Below, piece after piece: positions 6,065-6,628 of a stretch of 6,628 bases of DNA (position 1 is the stretch's first letter; each line of letters opens with the position of its first letter). Both the position numbers and the translations under genes were made by a program. The stretch is taken from NCBI GenBank assembly GCA_964642045.1, contig CAZXLZ010000064.1, positions 1 to 6,628 of the forward strand, read 5' to 3'. Below the pieces are notes generated by a model. It was given only the letters and a program-made list of their open reading frames with translations, was not told the DNA's origin and searched no databases. This stretch comes from RGIG5057 sp964642045. GTDB taxonomy: Bacteria > Bacillota > Clostridia > TANB77 > CAG-465.

Positions 6065-6568
6065 ATGTTTATTAAATCTGATGAAAATAAGGAAAAATTT
6101 TGGACGGCACTGCATGAAAATGTACGTAGTTTTTTATGGATGATTGAATCGGCAGTCTGTATCATAATAGCACTCATTTTAATATCAATGTTAGTCAAGT
6201 CACCTCTTGAATCAAGTAACGAAATAGATAGTTTAAAAACGGCTGCTGAATCTGTTTATCAGACTCATATTCCTGGAACTATCTCTCGCGTAGAAGACAT
6301 CAATTTAGGATATGAATTTGAAATGACCGATACTGAAATTGATGCAAAATGCTCTAAATATTTTGGTACTTTAAAGGGAGTTCTTAACGATGATGGAGAG
6401 ATGTCATTTGAAATGACAATAGGAACATCAGAGCTTTTAAACATCATATTAAAAATTGTTTTATGCATCATAGCAAGCTTTTTAGCCATTTATCTAATTG
6501 GTGATAGAATTTTGACATTCATTGACGACCAATATATAAAATATAAATATGAGAAATCTAATACTTAA
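6065..6568 (+). CDS. Two-helix membrane protein of unknown function, paralogue B
   Basis: I do not recognise this 167-residue tandem paralogue of the preceding gene. Topology is the same: a charged N-terminus, a helix at about 26-45, a polar loop to about 121, a helix at about 122-146 and a charged C-terminal tail (147-167) longer than in paralogue A. Shared loop residues are L57-K58, A61, Y65, I69-P70-G71, Y83, F85, T88-D89, N108, G111 and F115-E116. Membrane helices and termini are much less alike than the loop, so the loop is probably the functional part. GGAGGT (6050-6055) lies 9 nt before the ATG. It follows paralogue A after 76 nt with no convincing promoter or terminator between, and a hairpin begins 12 nt after the stop. 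Hetero-oligomer formation with paralogue A is a reasonable inference, not shown. Confidence 0.85.
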   Translation: MFIKSDENKEKFWTALHENVRSFLWMIESAVCIIIALILISMLVKSPLESSNEIDSLKTAAESVYQTHIPGTISRVEDINLGYEFEMTDTEIDAKCSKYFGTLKGVLNDDGEMSFEMTIGTSELLNIILKIVLCIIASFLAIYLIGDRILTFIDDQYIKYKYEKSNT

Positions 6569-6580
6569 ATCTAAAAGTCA

Positions 6581-6605
6581 AAACCACGGGTCCAACCCGT
6601 GGTTT
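6581..6605 (+). repeat. Palindromic repeat, right copy (also likely terminator of the paralogue unit)
   Basis: A perfect inverted repeat has 11-bp arms (AAACCACGGGT and ACCCGTGGTTT) around CCA. It starts 12 nt after the stop of paralogue B. The sequence after the stem (GTTCTTG, with TTT inside the stem foot) is moderately T-rich, so it could end the transcript. The arms are the same as in the copy at 18-40, but the copy is inverted relative to it by flanking sequence, and the loop differs. Confidence 0.6.
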
Positions 6606-6611
6606 GTTCTT

Positions 6612-6624
6612 GCCCTATAAGGGC
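6612..6624 (+). repeat. Short palindrome beside the right repeat
   Basis: GCCCT (6612-6616) and AGGGC (6620-6624) are perfect 5-bp arms around ATA, 6 nt beyond the right palindromic repeat. No such partner is seen next to the left copy within the window. It runs to the window edge, so it may be part of a longer element. Confidence 0.4.
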
Positions 6625-6628
6625 TTGT

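Noticed and set aside
6265..6489. Minus-strand open frame of 74 codons
   Set aside because: It is antisense to paralogue B, whose frame is supported by a ribosome site and by similarity to paralogue A.
1..6628. CRISPR array, tRNA, rRNA or known riboswitch
   Set aside because: No regularly spaced repeats, cloverleaf with CCA-type ends, rRNA-like sequence or recognisable riboswitch core was seen on either strand.

Overview
The window is AT-rich, low-GC Gram-positive DNA. It uses GGAGG/AGGTG-type Shine-Dalgarno sites, some GTG starts and near-consensus sigma-A promoters. The gene set (MgtE, Ung, a D-lactate-type dehydrogenase, a glyoxalase II-like hydrolase, a Nudix protein and an NT5C/YqfW-like HAD phosphatase) fits an anaerobe of the class Clostridia, probably Clostridium or a close relative. 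The species cannot be named from this sequence.

Layout: positions 1-176 hold no gene, only two strong hairpins. From 177 to 5331 all six genes read leftward (minus strand). In transcription order they are an HAD nucleotidase-like phosphatase and a D-2-hydroxyacid dehydrogenase (26-nt gap, one unit); a metallo-beta-lactamase-fold hydrolase; uracil-DNA glycosylase and the Mg2+ transporter/channel MgtE (13-nt gap, coupled); and a Nudix hydrolase. At 5332-5502 a 171-nt divergent control region holds a leftward promoter for the HAD gene and a rightward, exactly consensus promoter (TTGACA, 17-nt spacer, TATAAT). The latter drives two consecutive small genes at 5503-5988 and 6065-6568.

The leftward genes are ordinary housekeeping and metabolic functions: nucleotide/phosphate hydrolysis, uracil repair, Mg2+ homeostasis, fermentation or 2-oxoacid reduction, and thioester or metal-dependent hydrolysis. 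No single shared pathway is evident. The unfamiliar part is the rightward pair. These are diverged tandem paralogues of 161 and 167 residues, each with two membrane helices around a loop of about 80 residues. That loop aligns without gaps between the two, and I do not recognise the family.

Both ends of the window carry the same palindrome (arms ACCACGGGT and ACCCGTGGT, 3-nt loop). The two copies are inverted relative to each other, judged by their asymmetric flanks, and each lies 3' of an outward-reading gene. They look like dispersed IS200/IS605-type end hairpins or terminators. No transposase gene is present in the window.
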